A DNA stretch of 64,000 nucleotides from assembly GCF_006376685.1 (NCBI RefSeq), contig NZ_VEWL01000001.1:1-64000 (forward strand), written 5' to 3'. Below the pieces are notes generated by a model. That model made no database searches and was not told the DNA's origin. It saw only the letters and a program-made list of their open reading frames with translations. The position numbers were made by a program, and so were the translations under genes. Positions 43,279 to 53,193 of the stretch are shown here, piece after piece. The stretch's first letter is position 1; every line of letters starts with the position of its first letter. The stretch comes from Ochrobactrum teleogrylli (GTDB lineage: Bacteria; Pseudomonadota; Alphaproteobacteria; Rhizobiales; Rhizobiaceae).

Positions 43279-44658
43279 ATGGCACGAATGGAAAAGAAGC
43301 TGTCGCGCCGCAATCTGCTCAAGGCTGCCGCCGCAACGCTTACCGTATCGGCACTGGGCCTGACCGGCACGGCGATGGCGCAGACCAAAGCCCCGGCAAA
43401 GCCGTTTCTCCTGACCAATGTGAAGATTTTCGACGGCACCAGCGCCAAGCTCATCGAAGGCCAGAACGTTCTGGTGGAAGGAAATCTCATCAAGGCGCTG
43501 GTCGGCGCGCAGGAAACGGTCGCAGACGCGGACGTTATCGATTGCGGTGGTCGCACACTGATGCCGGGCATGATCGAAGCCCACTGGCACTCCATTCTGG
43601 CCGGAATATCGCAAATGGCCGCCATGACAGCCGATATTCCCTATGTGCATCTGGTGGCCGCGCAGGAAGCCGAGCGCACGGTGCTGCGCGGCTTCACGAC
43701 GGTGCGCGATGTCGGTGGGCCGTCTTTCGCGCTCAAGCGCGTCATCGACGAGGGCGGCGTGGTGGGCCCGCGCATTTACCCATCCGGCGCCATGATTTCG
43801 CAGACCTCCGGTCACGGCGATTTTCGTATGCGCACCGATCTGCCGCGAAGCGCGCAGAGCGATCTGAGCGTGGCGGAACGGGCGGGCATATCGGCCATTG
43901 CCGACGGCGAGGCCGAAGTGCTGCGCCGCGTGCGCGAGCAGTTGATGCTCGGCGCAAGCCAGATCAAGATCATGGGCGGCGGCGGTGTTTCCTCATCTTA
44001 CGACCCGATCGACGGTATACAGTTCACCGAAGCCGAGACCAAGGCGGCTGTTGCTGCCGCCTCCGACTGGGGCACCTATGTCTGCATCCACACCTATACA
44101 TCCGCCGGCATTCAGCGGGCTCTCGATTGCGGCGTGAAATCCATCGAGCATGGCCAGCTTGCCGATGAGGAAACCGTCAAGCGCATGGCCGATGCCGATG
44201 CGTGGTGGAGCATTCAGCCGTTTCTTTCCGACGAGGATGCCAATCCGAAATCCGACCCGGTGCAGCGCCAGCAACAGCAGCAGATTTCCGACGGCACGGT
44301 CAGGGCAATCGAGCTTGGGCGGAAGTACAAGGTCAAGATGGCGCTCGGGACCGACATTTTGTTCAACCCGAAGGGCACTGCGACCCAAGGCAGGCAGTTG
44401 GCGAAATTTGCGCGCTGGTATGACAATGCAGACGTGCTGCGCATGCTGACCAGCGGCAATGCCGATCTGGTCGCGCTTTCGGGGCCGCGCAATCCTTATC
44501 CGGCAAAACTGGGCCGCATCGAAGCGGGAGCCTATGCGGATATTCTCGTGCTGGATGGCAATCCGCTCGATGATATTTCATTGATTGCCGATCCAGACCG
44601 CACGATGAAGCTCATCATGAAGGATGGGCGCATTCACAAAAACACGCTTTCGGCTTGA
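43279..44658 (+). CDS. Exported amidohydrolase-family protein (Tat-type signal)
   Basis: About 459 aa. N-terminal SRRNLLKAAAATLTVSALGLTGTAMAQ is a twin-arginine signal with an AxA cleavage site. The catalytic barrel shows the binuclear metal set: HxH in IEAHWHSI, Lys in SQIKIMGGGG, His in CIHTYT and SIEHGQLAD, Asp in ALGTDI. This is the imidazolonepropionase/Xaa-Pro dipeptidase-like branch, acting on a small amide or cyclic amide in the periplasm. The start is uncertain (ATG 43279 or 43288; TTG 43195 would precede the twin arginine by ~37 residues). An outer-membrane protein gene follows at 11 bp. Confidence 0.88.
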   Translation: MARMEKKLSRRNLLKAAAATLTVSALGLTGTAMAQTKAPAKPFLLTNVKIFDGTSAKLIEGQNVLVEGNLIKALVGAQETVADADVIDCGGRTLMPGMIEAHWHSILAGISQMAAMTADIPYVHLVAAQEAERTVLRGFTTVRDVGGPSFALKRVIDEGGVVGPRIYPSGAMISQTSGHGDFRMRTDLPRSAQSDLSVAERAGISAIADGEAEVLRRVREQLMLGASQIKIMGGGGVSSSYDPIDGIQFTEAETKAAVAAASDWGTYVCIHTYTSAGIQRALDCGVKSIEHGQLADEETVKRMADADAWWSIQPFLSDEDANPKSDPVQRQQQQQISDGTVRAIELGRKYKVKMALGTDILFNPKGTATQGRQLAKFARWYDNADVLRMLTSGNADLVALSGPRNPYPAKLGRIEAGAYADILVLDGNPLDDISLIADPDRTMKLIMKDGRIHKNTLSA

Positions 44659-44669
44659 AGGGGCGCATT

Positions 44670-45491
44670 TTGAATAGACCAGGTCACTACGCCGTTGCCA
44701 TTGTCCTGTCCCTTTGCGGCGCACAGGCTGCCAGTGCCGCCGATGCGGTTACCGTTCCGCCGGAGGCGCCGCCCGTCGTGGAAAGCCAGCGCTGGGCCCT
44801 GCAAATCACACCCTATGTCTGGGCTGCGGGTCTCAAGGGCGATATTTCGCCTTTCCAGCGCGCGCCGACCATCGGCATCGAAAAGTCCTTTTCCGATGTG
44901 TTGAGCGATCTCAATTTCAGCGGCTTCGTCAATGTCTGGGGCCGCTACGACCGTTTCGTCGTCTCGGGCGACATGATGTATGTCGATACGACCGAAAGCC
45001 ACGCCTACGGCAACCTGCCGCCACTGCCGATTGCCATTCCATCGGGCACGGTCGTCAAGGGCGATGTGGACAGCAAGCAGTTCATGGCCACGCTGCAAGC
45101 CGGCTATCGCGTGGTCGATACGCCCAAATTCACGCTTGATGCGCTGGGCGGCATCCGCTTCTGGCACATTTCCAATGATGTGACGGTGAGCGCGCTTGGC
45201 CTGACGCGGAGTTATGGCGAAAGCTTCAACTGGGTCGATCCGGTGGTGGGTACGCGAGCGCTTCTGCGACTCACGGACAAGCTCTCCTTGCAGGCACAGG
45301 CGGATATTGGCGGCTTCGGTGCCGGGTCTGAGCTGACCTGGTCAGTGCTTGGCACGGTCAATTATCTGCTCACCGATCACCTGTCGGTCTCGGCGGGCTA
45401 CAAGGCGCTGCATGTCGATTATGACCGCGATGGCTATGTGTTCGATTCTCGCCTGAATGGCCCGGTTTTGGGTGTGACCTATCGGTTCTAA
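44670..45491 (+). CDS. Outer-membrane beta-barrel protein (OmpA/Omp31-like hypothetical)
   Basis: About 273 aa from TTG 44670 (AAGGGG 7 nt upstream; TTG 44655 in the same frame is possible). A signal peptide (HYAVAIVLSLCGAQAASA) is followed by alternating hydrophobic strands such as WALQITPYVWAAGLKGDI, SKQFMATLQAGYRVV and LSVSAGYKALHVDYD, ending GPVLGVTYRF with the C-terminal Phe typical of outer-membrane barrels. Function unknown. Likely co-transcribed with the amidohydrolase. Confidence 0.8.
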   Translation: MNRPGHYAVAIVLSLCGAQAASAADAVTVPPEAPPVVESQRWALQITPYVWAAGLKGDISPFQRAPTIGIEKSFSDVLSDLNFSGFVNVWGRYDRFVVSGDMMYVDTTESHAYGNLPPLPIAIPSGTVVKGDVDSKQFMATLQAGYRVVDTPKFTLDALGGIRFWHISNDVTVSALGLTRSYGESFNWVDPVVGTRALLRLTDKLSLQAQADIGGFGAGSELTWSVLGTVNYLLTDHLSVSAGYKALHVDYDRDGYVFDSRLNGPVLGVTYRF

Positions 45492-45624
45492 CCAGCGACC
45501 GACCGTTCGATTTCGGTGATAGCCAGTTCACGAGAATGAAATAGACGGCATTTTCCTGCCCCGATAGAAAGCGGAAGGCGGTTGGCGCACCGAACGCCGG
45601 ATTCTTAAAAATTGCAGGAATAAC

Positions 45625-46518
45625 ATGCCGATCTACGAACTGGCTGCGGCGGGGGCAGCAACGTGCTGGGCACTGACGGGTCTCATTTCCGCCTGGCCAG
45701 CCGGTCATTTGGGCGCGCTTGCCTTCAATCGCGTGCGCCAGGTGTTCGTGACGAGCCTGCTCGCCATCTACGTGATTGCCACCGGAAAATGGCAGCAATT
45801 GACCGGCGATGTCGTTCTGCCGTTGCTGCTTTCAGGTTTCATCGGCATTTTTCTGGGCGATACCCTGCTTTTCATCACGCTCAACAGGCTTGGGCCCCGC
45901 CGCTCCGGCATTTTGTTCGCCATGAATGCGCCAATGACCGCATTGCTGGGCTGGCTGGTGCTGGGTGAAACGCTTTCCCTGACCGCCGTGCTCGGTATTG
46001 TCATCACGGTTTTCGGTGTTTCGCTGGCGATCTTCTTTGGCAAGCGCGCCAATCAGCAGCATCCATGGGAAACGATCAAAGGGTCGCTGTGGGCCGGTGT
46101 CGGCCTCGGGCTTTTGTCGGCGCTTGGTCAGGCCATCGGCTCGATCATCGCACGTCCGGTGATGGAAACGGGCATCGACCCGTTTGTCGGCTCCATGTTG
46201 CGCGTCGGTATTGCCGCCACCTGTCTGTCGGTTTTGATGCAGCTGCCCTTCGCAGCCGTCAAGCCCCGCAATCCGCTCAACTGGCGGGTTGGAGCGATGA
46301 CGGCACTGACCGGCTTCCTGTCGCTTGGCGTCGGCATGACCTTGCTGCTTTTTGCCTTGTCGGGCGGGAAAGCGGGCATTGTCTCGACCATTTCGGCTAC
46401 AACACCCGTCATCATATTGCCGCTGCTTTGGCTTCGAACAGGCGAGCGCCCGGCAGCGGGCGCATGGCTCGGGGCCGCCTTTGCCGTGGTCGGCATGGCG
46501 CTGATCTTTATGCGTTAG
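45625..46518 (+). CDS. EamA-family (DMT) permease
   Basis: 297 aa with ten hydrophobic segments in two homologous halves, the plan of EamA/RhaT drug/metabolite transporters. LLIFTLNRLGPRRSGILFAMNAPMTALLGWLVLGETL-like sequence in the first half and ISATTPVIILPLLWLRTGERPAAGAWLGAAFAVVG in the second show the typical GE motifs. AGGAAT lies upstream of ATG 45625. Substrate unknown; members export amino acids or metabolites. Confidence 0.9.
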   Translation: MPIYELAAAGAATCWALTGLISAWPAGHLGALAFNRVRQVFVTSLLAIYVIATGKWQQLTGDVVLPLLLSGFIGIFLGDTLLFITLNRLGPRRSGILFAMNAPMTALLGWLVLGETLSLTAVLGIVITVFGVSLAIFFGKRANQQHPWETIKGSLWAGVGLGLLSALGQAIGSIIARPVMETGIDPFVGSMLRVGIAATCLSVLMQLPFAAVKPRNPLNWRVGAMTALTGFLSLGVGMTLLLFALSGGKAGIVSTISATTPVIILPLLWLRTGERPAAGAWLGAAFAVVGMALIFMR

Positions 46519-46717
46519 GACGCTGCGCGTCCTTGCTGCGCGCCATCCAGCGCTCGCGGAAAGCCCTGCGCCGTGAACGCCAACGCGGGCGCGGAAGCGT
46601 CTGCGCGGATGTTTTGCTGCGCATTGCCGGGGGCGGCGACAGCAGGCGGATGAAGAACAGGATGCAGACACCGATGGTGAACAGCCAGAACATTTCGTCG
46701 GTAAGATCGTTGATCAT
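46508..46717 (-). CDS. Small membrane protein, unknown
   Basis: 69 aa. One membrane segment (MFWLFTIGVCILFFIRLL) near the N-terminus followed by an Arg-rich basic tail (RPRWRSRRRAFRERW). The 3' end overlaps the end of the convergent EamA gene by 11 bp. A TGAGA stretch before the ATG is a weak Shine-Dalgarno. I do not recognise a family; coding status is likely but not certain. Confidence 0.5.
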   Translation of the reverse strand: MINDLTDEMFWLFTIGVCILFFIRLLSPPPAMRSKTSAQTLPRPRWRSRRRAFRERWMARSKDAQRPNA

Positions 46718-46894
46718 AGTCTCATTCCAGCGGTTCGCCTGGCGTTCAAAAACTTGAGTATGCGGCGTCCATCAATGATTAGGAAATTAAAATAGAACAC
46801 CGTTCCGACGGAATCGGATCGGTGCATTTCAGTAGAGATAGCTTCTGGCGAAACTAAGTCCAAGTCACGATAGTGTGCTTGTTTGCCAAGCTGA

Positions 46895-48085
46895 TTATTG
46901 TGTCACGACCTTTGGTTTCAGGCGCAGGATCAGCGGCACAAGCACCAGCGCGACAGCGGGGAAAACCAGCCAGTTGATGGTTTCCCAACCGGAAGCGTGC
47001 AGCAGCGATCCCGCGAAGAACGACGCGCAGGCAACCGTTCCGAACATGATGAAATCGTTGGCGCCTTGTGCCTTGCCGCGTTCGGCGGGCGTGTGGCAGT
47101 CGGTGACCATCGCGGTGGCACCGATGAAGCCGAAATTCCAGCCGATGCCAAGCAAGATCAGTGCAAACCAGAAATGGCCGACATCGAAGCCGCCGAGCGC
47201 GACGGCTGCGGCCCCGGCGATCAGGATAAGCCCGAGCGCGGTGATCTTCTCCTTGCCATAGCGGGCGATCAGTTTGCCGGTGAAGAAGCTCGGTCCAAAC
47301 ATAGCCAGCACGTGCCACTGAATGCCAAGCGCCGCATGATCGACCGAATGGCCATGACCGACCATGGCGATAGGCGCTGCCGTCATCACGAAGGTCATCA
47401 GGGCATAGGAGCAGACGCCTGCCGCCACCGACAGGATGAAGCGTGGCATTTTCAGAATCTCAATCAGGGGTCTGCCGGTATCGTTGTTGGCATTGGCTGC
47501 TTTGACGGCCTTGGGCGCGCGCAGCATGAACAGCACCGGCAATGCCAGGAGGCCAAGCACCGCCTGGCTCAGAAAACTGCCCGCGAACATGGCGTCGGGG
47601 ATGGTATCGCGCGTCCAGATCACCAATTGCGGGCCGACGATTGCGGCGATAAGACCGCCGACCATCACGTAGGAAATTGCTTTGGCCTTCATGTCGCCGC
47701 TGGCGGCGTCTGCGGCGGCAAAGCGATAGCTTTGCACATAGGCGGCGTAGAGACCCGCCGTCAGCGTGCCAAGGCAGAAGATCAGGAACGATGCCGAGAA
47801 AATGCCTGCGGCTGCGATCAACCCCGCCGCCATGCCGACAAGTGCGCCGAGCATATAGGCATTGCGCCGTCCGAGTTGGCGCATCAAAAATGCGGCAGGC
47901 AATGTGCCAAGAGCGAGCCCCAGATTGAACAGGCTGACGGGCAGGGTGACAAGGGCTGGATCAGACGACAATTTCTGCCCGACAAGACCGCCAAGCGAGA
48001 TGACGATGGGCGGGCTCGACGCGCCGAGCGCCTGTGCCATCGTCAGGATAAGAATATTGCGGCGAACGGACGAATTGTCGGTCAT
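46895..48085 (-). CDS. MFS transporter (YcaD/YbfB-like, 12 TM)
   Basis: About 396 aa with twelve hydrophobic segments. FLMRQLGRRNAYMLGALVG is the loop after TM2 and PAERGKAQGANDFIMFGTVACASFFAGSLLHASGWETINW lies in the C-terminal half, seen in a group of uncharacterised alphaproteobacterial MFS proteins. The start at 48085 has GAGGGA 6 nt upstream; ATG 48097 has none. Monocistronic. Substrate unknown. Confidence 0.87.
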   Translation of the reverse strand: MTDNSSVRRNILILTMAQALGASSPPIVISLGGLVGQKLSSDPALVTLPVSLFNLGLALGTLPAAFLMRQLGRRNAYMLGALVGMAAGLIAAAGIFSASFLIFCLGTLTAGLYAAYVQSYRFAAADAASGDMKAKAISYVMVGGLIAAIVGPQLVIWTRDTIPDAMFAGSFLSQAVLGLLALPVLFMLRAPKAVKAANANNDTGRPLIEILKMPRFILSVAAGVCSYALMTFVMTAAPIAMVGHGHSVDHAALGIQWHVLAMFGPSFFTGKLIARYGKEKITALGLILIAGAAAVALGGFDVGHFWFALILLGIGWNFGFIGATAMVTDCHTPAERGKAQGANDFIMFGTVACASFFAGSLLHASGWETINWLVFPAVALVLVPLILRLKPKVVTQ

Positions 48086-48279
48086 ATTTTCCCTCATGCA
48101 GCGACGCAGGAAATTAACGTCATAGTTGCCCGCCGAATAGAGGAAAAATATTCCATACTGACGAAGTTGGTTTTTCCTCTCGTCGGCACGGAAGTCTTCA
48201 AAGCTTCATTGGACAGTCAAGCACCTGTCACGAAGCTTGCTTACCCATGCGCATTGCTCAATCGGAACGGGGACATTCC

Positions 48280-49647
48280 ATGCATCGCTCTTTAGGCACT
48301 TCGACCCTTCTCGCCAGCCTGCTGGCTTTCACCATCGCACCGGCCTTGGCTGAGGAAAAAACCTTTTCGGCCACACTCAAGGCTCACGCGATCCTGCCAG
48401 CCAACACGGTTATCGCGGCACCGGATGATGCGGCAGACCATTTGAAGACCTCCGGCAAGTTCACCACCGCCGACCGCAAACGCGCCGAGGGCATCGGCAC
48501 GATCGAGGGCAAGGATGGCGTGCGCAAAACCGGCCTTTCGCTTCCTTTCGACGGCCAGCCGGTGCAGGGCTTTTCCGGCATCAAGACCATGGAAGACGGC
48601 AGCTTCTGGACGCTGTCGGACAATGGTTTTGGGTCGAAGCTCAACTCGCCCGATGCCATGCTGATGCTGCACAATGTGAAATTCGACTGGGACAATGGCA
48701 AGGTCGAGCGGGTAAAAACCCTGTTCCTCTCCGATCCGAACAAGAAGGCGCCGTTTCCGATTGTCATGGAAGGCGCGGAAAAGCGCTATCTGACCGGGGC
48801 CGATTTCGACGTGGAATCGATCCAGCCGGTGGCGGATGGTTTCTGGGTGGGCGAGGAATTTGGTCCCTTCCTTTTGAAATTCGATACTGAAGGCAAACTG
48901 ACCGACGTATTCGCGACGCAGGTGGGTGAAACGCCGGTCGTTTCGCCGGACAATCCGAAGCTCGCTTTGCCTGCCAATCCGAGCCTCAAACTTCCGGCAT
49001 ACAATCTGAAGCGTTCGGGTGGCTTCGAAGGCCTTGCCATATCGAAGGATGGTTCGAAGCTTTATGGTCTTCTCGAAGGCCCGCTTTTCGTCGATGGCGC
49101 GCCGGAAAAGACCGAAAGCGGCAAGACCGGCCTGCGTATTATCGAGTTCAGCGTGGCCGACAAGAAATGGACGGGTCGTTCGTGGCTCTATCCTCTGGCC
49201 GATGGCGGCGAAGCAATTGGCGATTTCAACATGCTGGACGCCAGCACGGGTCTGGTGATCGAGCGTGACAACGGCGTTGGTGTTGCGGAAAAGGCCTGTG
49301 CCGATCCGAAGAAGCCGCAAGCCGATTGCTTCGACGCGCCGTCCAAGGTGAAGCGCGTTTACAAGATCTCCTTCGACGACAGCAATGTCGGCAAGGAAGT
49401 GCGCAAGATCGGCTATATCGACCTGCTGGCCATTGCCGACCCGGACAACAAGCGCCGTCAGGGCGGTCATGACGCCATTTACGACATGCCCTTCCTGACC
49501 ATCGAAAATGTCGACCGCGTAGACGATACCCATATCATCGTCGGTAACGACAACAATCTGCCGTTCTCGGCTGGCCGTTCGCTCGACAAGGTTGACGACA
49601 ATGAATTCGTGCTGCTGGAAGTCGGCGATTTCCTGAAAGCCGAATAA
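48280..49647 (+). CDS. Exported esterase-like phytase domain protein
   Basis: 455 aa. Signal peptide (TSTLLASLLAFTIAPALAEE) with AxA site, then a phytase-like beta-propeller domain: GFSGIKTMEDGSFWTLSDNGFGSKLNS, DFDVESIQPVADGFWVGEEFGPFLLKFD and GGFEGLAISKDGSKLYGLLEG are the conserved blades. The family hydrolyses phosphate esters or is of unknown substrate, and is periplasmic or secreted. GGGGA lies 8 nt upstream of ATG 48280. Monocistronic, with a terminator downstream. Confidence 0.9.
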   Translation: MHRSLGTSTLLASLLAFTIAPALAEEKTFSATLKAHAILPANTVIAAPDDAADHLKTSGKFTTADRKRAEGIGTIEGKDGVRKTGLSLPFDGQPVQGFSGIKTMEDGSFWTLSDNGFGSKLNSPDAMLMLHNVKFDWDNGKVERVKTLFLSDPNKKAPFPIVMEGAEKRYLTGADFDVESIQPVADGFWVGEEFGPFLLKFDTEGKLTDVFATQVGETPVVSPDNPKLALPANPSLKLPAYNLKRSGGFEGLAISKDGSKLYGLLEGPLFVDGAPEKTESGKTGLRIIEFSVADKKWTGRSWLYPLADGGEAIGDFNMLDASTGLVIERDNGVGVAEKACADPKKPQADCFDAPSKVKRVYKISFDDSNVGKEVRKIGYIDLLAIADPDNKRRQGGHDAIYDMPFLTIENVDRVDDTHIIVGNDNNLPFSAGRSLDKVDDNEFVLLEVGDFLKAE

Positions 49648-49668
49648 GCCGCTTGTGCCATGATTGAA

Positions 49669-49702
49669 GAAAAGCCGCGGGATCGTCTCGCGGCTTTTCT
49701 GT
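49669..49702 (+). terminator. Rho-independent terminator after the phytase-like gene
   Basis: GAAAAGCCGCG and CGCGGCTTTTC form an 11-bp stem with a 9-nt loop, running into TTTTCTGTCTG, 22 bp after the stop codon. Confidence 0.85.
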
Positions 49703-49839
49703 CTGTGCACGACAGAACTGCCGACATGGAAGTTTTCTTCGCTCTATCTATTTGTTTTTGCGCATTATCCTACGCAAAACCGCTTCGCACTTTTGCTGGA
49801 AATGCTCTATGGTGCCCTAAAGTTCTATGGAGGAAGCCG

Positions 49840-50760
49840 TTGAAGATTTTTATTTTCGGCAGTGTGAATGTGGATGTCAGCGCCCGCATGGCGGCGCTGC
49901 CTCGTCCGGGGCAGACGGTGAATGCATCGGGCTATGGCATCGGTCTCGGCGGCAAGGGCGCCAATCAGGCTGTGGCTGTCGCCAAGCTTGGCGGCGATGT
50001 GCGTTTTGTCGGCGCGGTGGGCAATGATGCCTTCGGTGATCTGGCCGTCAAGCAGATGCAGGAATTCGGGCTCAATACGGATGGCGTGCGTGTGACCGAT
50101 GGTGTCGATACGGGCATGGCGATCATTCAGGTTGACGAGGCCGGGCAGAACACGATTGCGGTTTGTGCGGGTGCCAATGCGCATTGGTCGGCAGCCGATA
50201 TCGACGCTTATGCTGCCGATATTGCCAAGGCGAAGATCACCCTTTTGCAGCGCGAAGTGCCGCATGAGGTTAATCTGGCTGTTGCACGGGCGGTAAGGGC
50301 TTCCGGCGGTCAGGTGCTGTTCGATCCGGCGCCGGTTGGCGATGCCAGCCGCATGGCGGACCTGATCGCACTTTGCGATATCATCTCACCAAACGAGACG
50401 GAAGCCGCCGAAATCACTGGCATTGAGCCAACCGATCTGGCCTCGGCAGAAGCGGCGGGCCGCAACCTTCTGGAACGCGGCCCCAGGACCGTTATTCTCA
50501 AGCTCGGCAGCCGTGGGGCGCTGCTGGTCACGGCGGATGAGGTCCGGCATTTCGAGCCGTTCAAGGTCAAGGTCGTGGATACGGTCGCTGCCGGGGACAG
50601 TTTCAATGGTGGCTTTGCGGTCGCCTATGCGGATGGAAAATCGCTGCATGATTGCGTGCGTTTCGCGTCCGCCTCGGGCGCGATAGCAGTCACGCGGGCA
50701 GGTGCTGGTGCGGCAGCGCCGACCGCGCACGAAGTGGAAGCGCTGATCGCCAGCGCCTGA
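49840..50760 (+). CDS. rbsK: Ribokinase
   Basis: 306 aa. It phosphorylates D-ribose to ribose 5-phosphate. PfkB-family marks: [16 protein letters not shown] (~ residue 40) and the catalytic [22 protein letters not shown] (~ 245, Asp base in AGDSF). The start is TTG 49840, strongly supported by GGAGG 6 nt upstream; longer in-frame versions would run through the terminator. It is convergent with the nucleoside hydrolase gene and separated from it by a terminator, so it can consume the ribose that enzyme releases. Confidence 0.95.
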   Translation: MKIFIFGSVNVDVSARMAALPRPGQTVNASGYGIGLGGKGANQAVAVAKLGGDVRFVGAVGNDAFGDLAVKQMQEFGLNTDGVRVTDGVDTGMAIIQVDEAGQNTIAVCAGANAHWSAADIDAYAADIAKAKITLLQREVPHEVNLAVARAVRASGGQVLFDPAPVGDASRMADLIALCDIISPNETEAAEITGIEPTDLASAEAAGRNLLERGPRTVILKLGSRGALLVTADEVRHFEPFKVKVVDTVAAGDSFNGGFAVAYADGKSLHDCVRFASASGAIAVTRAGAGAAAPTAHEVEALIASA

Positions 50761-50779
50761 GTTTCACTCGTCAAACTGC

Positions 50780-50813
50780 AAGCCGCGCTGGCTGGACCAG
50801 CGCGGCTTTTTTT
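50780..50813. terminator. Terminator between rbsK and the nucleoside hydrolase gene
   Basis: AAGCCGCGCTG and CAGCGCGGCTT form a perfect 11-bp stem with a 7-nt loop, followed on the plus strand by TTTTTG. The minus strand lacks a long U-run, so it serves mainly rbsK but may help both convergent genes. Confidence 0.85.
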
Positions 50814-50827
50814 GTTTTGACGAGGGA

Positions 50828-51763
50828 TCAGAGCGTCGCCAGACGTTCCGTCAAAAGCGTGAAGAAACCATCCGCATCGACATCCTTGATGAAGAGCGCG
50901 TTCTTCGGGCGGTCGGTCACTTCCCACCAGTCGACGACGGTTTCACCGATGGTCAGCTCCGAATTGATTTCGATTTCCACATTGCAATGGCGACCGGAGT
51001 AAAGCTCCGGCTTCAACAGATAGGCGATCACGTTCGGATCATGCAGCGGGCCGCCATCGGTGCCGTATTTGGCTTCGTCGTAACGCTCGAAGAATTCGAG
51101 CCATGCCGCGACGACTTCGCCGACATGGGTGCCGAGACCGCGAATGGCGGCGATGCGCTTTTCGGTGGTCAGCACTTTGTGCGTCACATCGAGCGGCAGC
51201 ATGGTGATCTGGATGCCGGATTTGAACACAACCGCTGCGGCATGCGGGTCGACATAGATGTTGAATTCCGCCGAAGGCGTGATGTTGCCGCCCTCGAAAT
51301 AGCCGCCGCCCATCAGCACGATTTCCTTGACGCGTTCGGCGATCTTCGGTTCGCGGATCAGCGCGGAGGCGATGTTGGTGAGCGGTCCCAGCGGGCAAAG
51401 CGTGACAGTGCCGGGTTCCTCTTTCATCAGCGTTTCGATGATGAAATCGACGCCGTGCTGCGCCTGAAGTGGCATGGTCGGCTTGGGCAGATCATAGCCG
51501 TCGAGACCGGTCTTGCCATGGACGTTTTCAGCCGTCACAAGCGGGCGCACCAGCGGGCGGATGGAACCGGCAAACACCTTGGTGTCCGGCTTCTTCGCCA
51601 CTTCGCAGATGGTGCGCGCATTGATTTCCGTGCGCGCCAGCGGGCCGTTGCCCGCAACAGCGGTAATGCCGAGAATGTCCAGCTCCGGGCTTGCGAGCGC
51701 CAGCAGAATGGCAACGGCGTCGTCCTGACCGGGATCGGTATCGATAATGATTTTACGGGCCAT
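50828..51763 (-). CDS. Inosine/uridine-preferring nucleoside hydrolase
   Basis: 311 aa. It splits ribonucleosides into base and ribose. The N-terminal MARKIIIDTDPGQDDAVAILLA is the calcium-binding DxDxxxDD signature of the family; also VLMGGGYFEGGNITPSAEFNIYVDPHAA with the conserved NxxxDPxAA. Start 51763 has AGGA 8 nt upstream. It is the last gene of the import operon (58 kb to 51 kb), so the imported solute is probably a nucleoside. Confidence 0.95.
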   Translation of the reverse strand: MARKIIIDTDPGQDDAVAILLALASPELDILGITAVAGNGPLARTEINARTICEVAKKPDTKVFAGSIRPLVRPLVTAENVHGKTGLDGYDLPKPTMPLQAQHGVDFIIETLMKEEPGTVTLCPLGPLTNIASALIREPKIAERVKEIVLMGGGYFEGGNITPSAEFNIYVDPHAAAVVFKSGIQITMLPLDVTHKVLTTEKRIAAIRGLGTHVGEVVAAWLEFFERYDEAKYGTDGGPLHDPNVIAYLLKPELYSGRHCNVEIEINSELTIGETVVDWWEVTDRPKNALFIKDVDADGFFTLLTERLATL

Positions 51764-51785
51764 GTTAGGGTTCCTAATAGGGGAA

Positions 51786-53192
51786 TTAAAGAGCGTTGCG
51801 CGCTGCATCGACCGTCTGGTCGACAAGCGCTTCGAAAGAGATTTTCGCCGGGCGGCGCATATAGGTGACGATGTCGTCGGCCAAAAGCGGCTTCGACCAA
51901 CGTTCCGCGATGATACCGGAGCCGTGCTGGATGGCGATCATGCTCAGGATCTGAGCTGCGTTGCAGTCGACATCATGACCGATGCCGCACACGATTTCGA
52001 GCGTGCGGTCGAAATCGCCTTCGCCGAACCACAAGGCGATAACCTGAGCCGCCGCATTCGGATAGACGTGGATCCAGTTATATTCGGCATATTCCGCATC
52101 GCATTTCGCCCATGCGTCCTGCCAGCTGGCTGCGGAATGGCAGGCATCAAGCGCGAAGGCCAGAACAGCGCCATATTCCGTTTCGGTTGAAAACAGCCCA
52201 ATCGTTGAGACAAGCAGTTCGCGCGTGTCTCTCTCCGCAAAAGCGCGGGCGGCCATGACGGCGTTGAACACCTCGCCCAGAATGCCGTTACCGGCATGGG
52301 AGATTTCGGCGTCCATCCATGCAAGCCGTGCCGCTTCGCGGGCGCGACCGGGCACAACCATGCCGCAAATGGTGCCACGCATCTGCGCGCCGATCCATTC
52401 ATCGAATGGATTGTCGGATTTGCCGGTTTCCGGCGGCGTCAGGCCACGGCGCATATTGGAAAGCGCGATGGCTTCCGCCGACCAGCCAAGCGGGATCAGC
52501 GCAGTCCAGCGCTCGGCAATGTCGCGGCAGGTAACAGCGGAACCCTTGTCGCCAAAGGCTTCCAGAAAGGCGATTTCGAAGGTGATATCGTCATTATAGG
52601 TGTTGGGCTCACGCACATAATCGCGGATCGGGCCGAAAACCTCCATGATGTTTTCAGCCGTATAGCCTTCCAGTGCGGTTCCAGCTGCCGCGCCCACCAG
52701 TTGCGCCATCCATGCGGCTGCGGTGCGGTCGCGGAAATCGTCTGAATGCACAGCGTAGAGCACATCATCCGGCCATTGGACGGCGGCGTCGAACTCCTCC
52801 CACGACCCATATCGCACTGTCTTCTGCGAAATGTGGTTCGGGTCGGGCGTTGCTGCCCGCATCAGTACGCGCAGGCGCATGTCGATCCGGTAGAGCGTTT
52901 CGAAATCGCCGCGCTCAAGCGCTGCCAGCCCATCGCTGAGAAGCTCTGCATAGGGTTCCAGCACATAGCCCTTGTTTTCGAGCGATTGCAGCGCGCCTGC
53001 CATCAGGCATTCGGGTGCTGCCGATCCTGGCACATTGCTTTTCCAGAACATGGCCATGAGATCGTCCTGCGCCTTCATGACGGCGCTCGCATCCCATGTC
53101 TGTTCTTCCGCCGTCCGCACCACGGGTTTGGTGTCGCGCAGCAGATCGCGGGTCAGTTCCCAAGCCTTCATGTTCTTCTCATTTTCATGCAT
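51786..53192 (-). CDS. ADP-ribosylglycohydrolase-family protein
   Basis: 468 aa. The first ~165 residues are an extension without a recognised motif; the remainder is the all-helical ADP-ribosylglycohydrolase fold with AAWMAQLVGAAAGTALEGYTAENI (metal region 1), TYNDDITFEIAFLEAFGDKG (the conserved DD pair) and EIVCGIGHDVDCNAAQILSMI (third metal motif, GxDxDxxAA, Cys for Thr). Family members hydrolyse ADP-ribose bonds. It lies 1 bp from the upstream permease and ~20 bp before the nucleoside hydrolase, so it likely acts on an imported nucleoside or ADP-ribose-type compound. ATG 53171 is an alternative start. Confidence 0.9.
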   Translation of the reverse strand: MHENEKNMKAWELTRDLLRDTKPVVRTAEEQTWDASAVMKAQDDLMAMFWKSNVPGSAAPECLMAGALQSLENKGYVLEPYAELLSDGLAALERGDFETLYRIDMRLRVLMRAATPDPNHISQKTVRYGSWEEFDAAVQWPDDVLYAVHSDDFRDRTAAAWMAQLVGAAAGTALEGYTAENIMEVFGPIRDYVREPNTYNDDITFEIAFLEAFGDKGSAVTCRDIAERWTALIPLGWSAEAIALSNMRRGLTPPETGKSDNPFDEWIGAQMRGTICGMVVPGRAREAARLAWMDAEISHAGNGILGEVFNAVMAARAFAERDTRELLVSTIGLFSTETEYGAVLAFALDACHSAASWQDAWAKCDAEYAEYNWIHVYPNAAAQVIALWFGEGDFDRTLEIVCGIGHDVDCNAAQILSMIAIQHGSGIIAERWSKPLLADDIVTYMRRPAKISFEALVDQTVDAARNAL

Positions 53193-53193
53193 G

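Noticed and set aside
46898-48295. Plus-strand open frame (465 codons) opposite the MFS gene
   Set aside because: Composition is His, Gln and Cys-rich with no domain, whereas the minus strand gives a 12-segment transporter.
48292-49710. Minus-strand open frame (472 codons) opposite the phytase-like gene
   Set aside because: Shadow of a gene with signal peptide, conserved blades and terminator on the plus strand.
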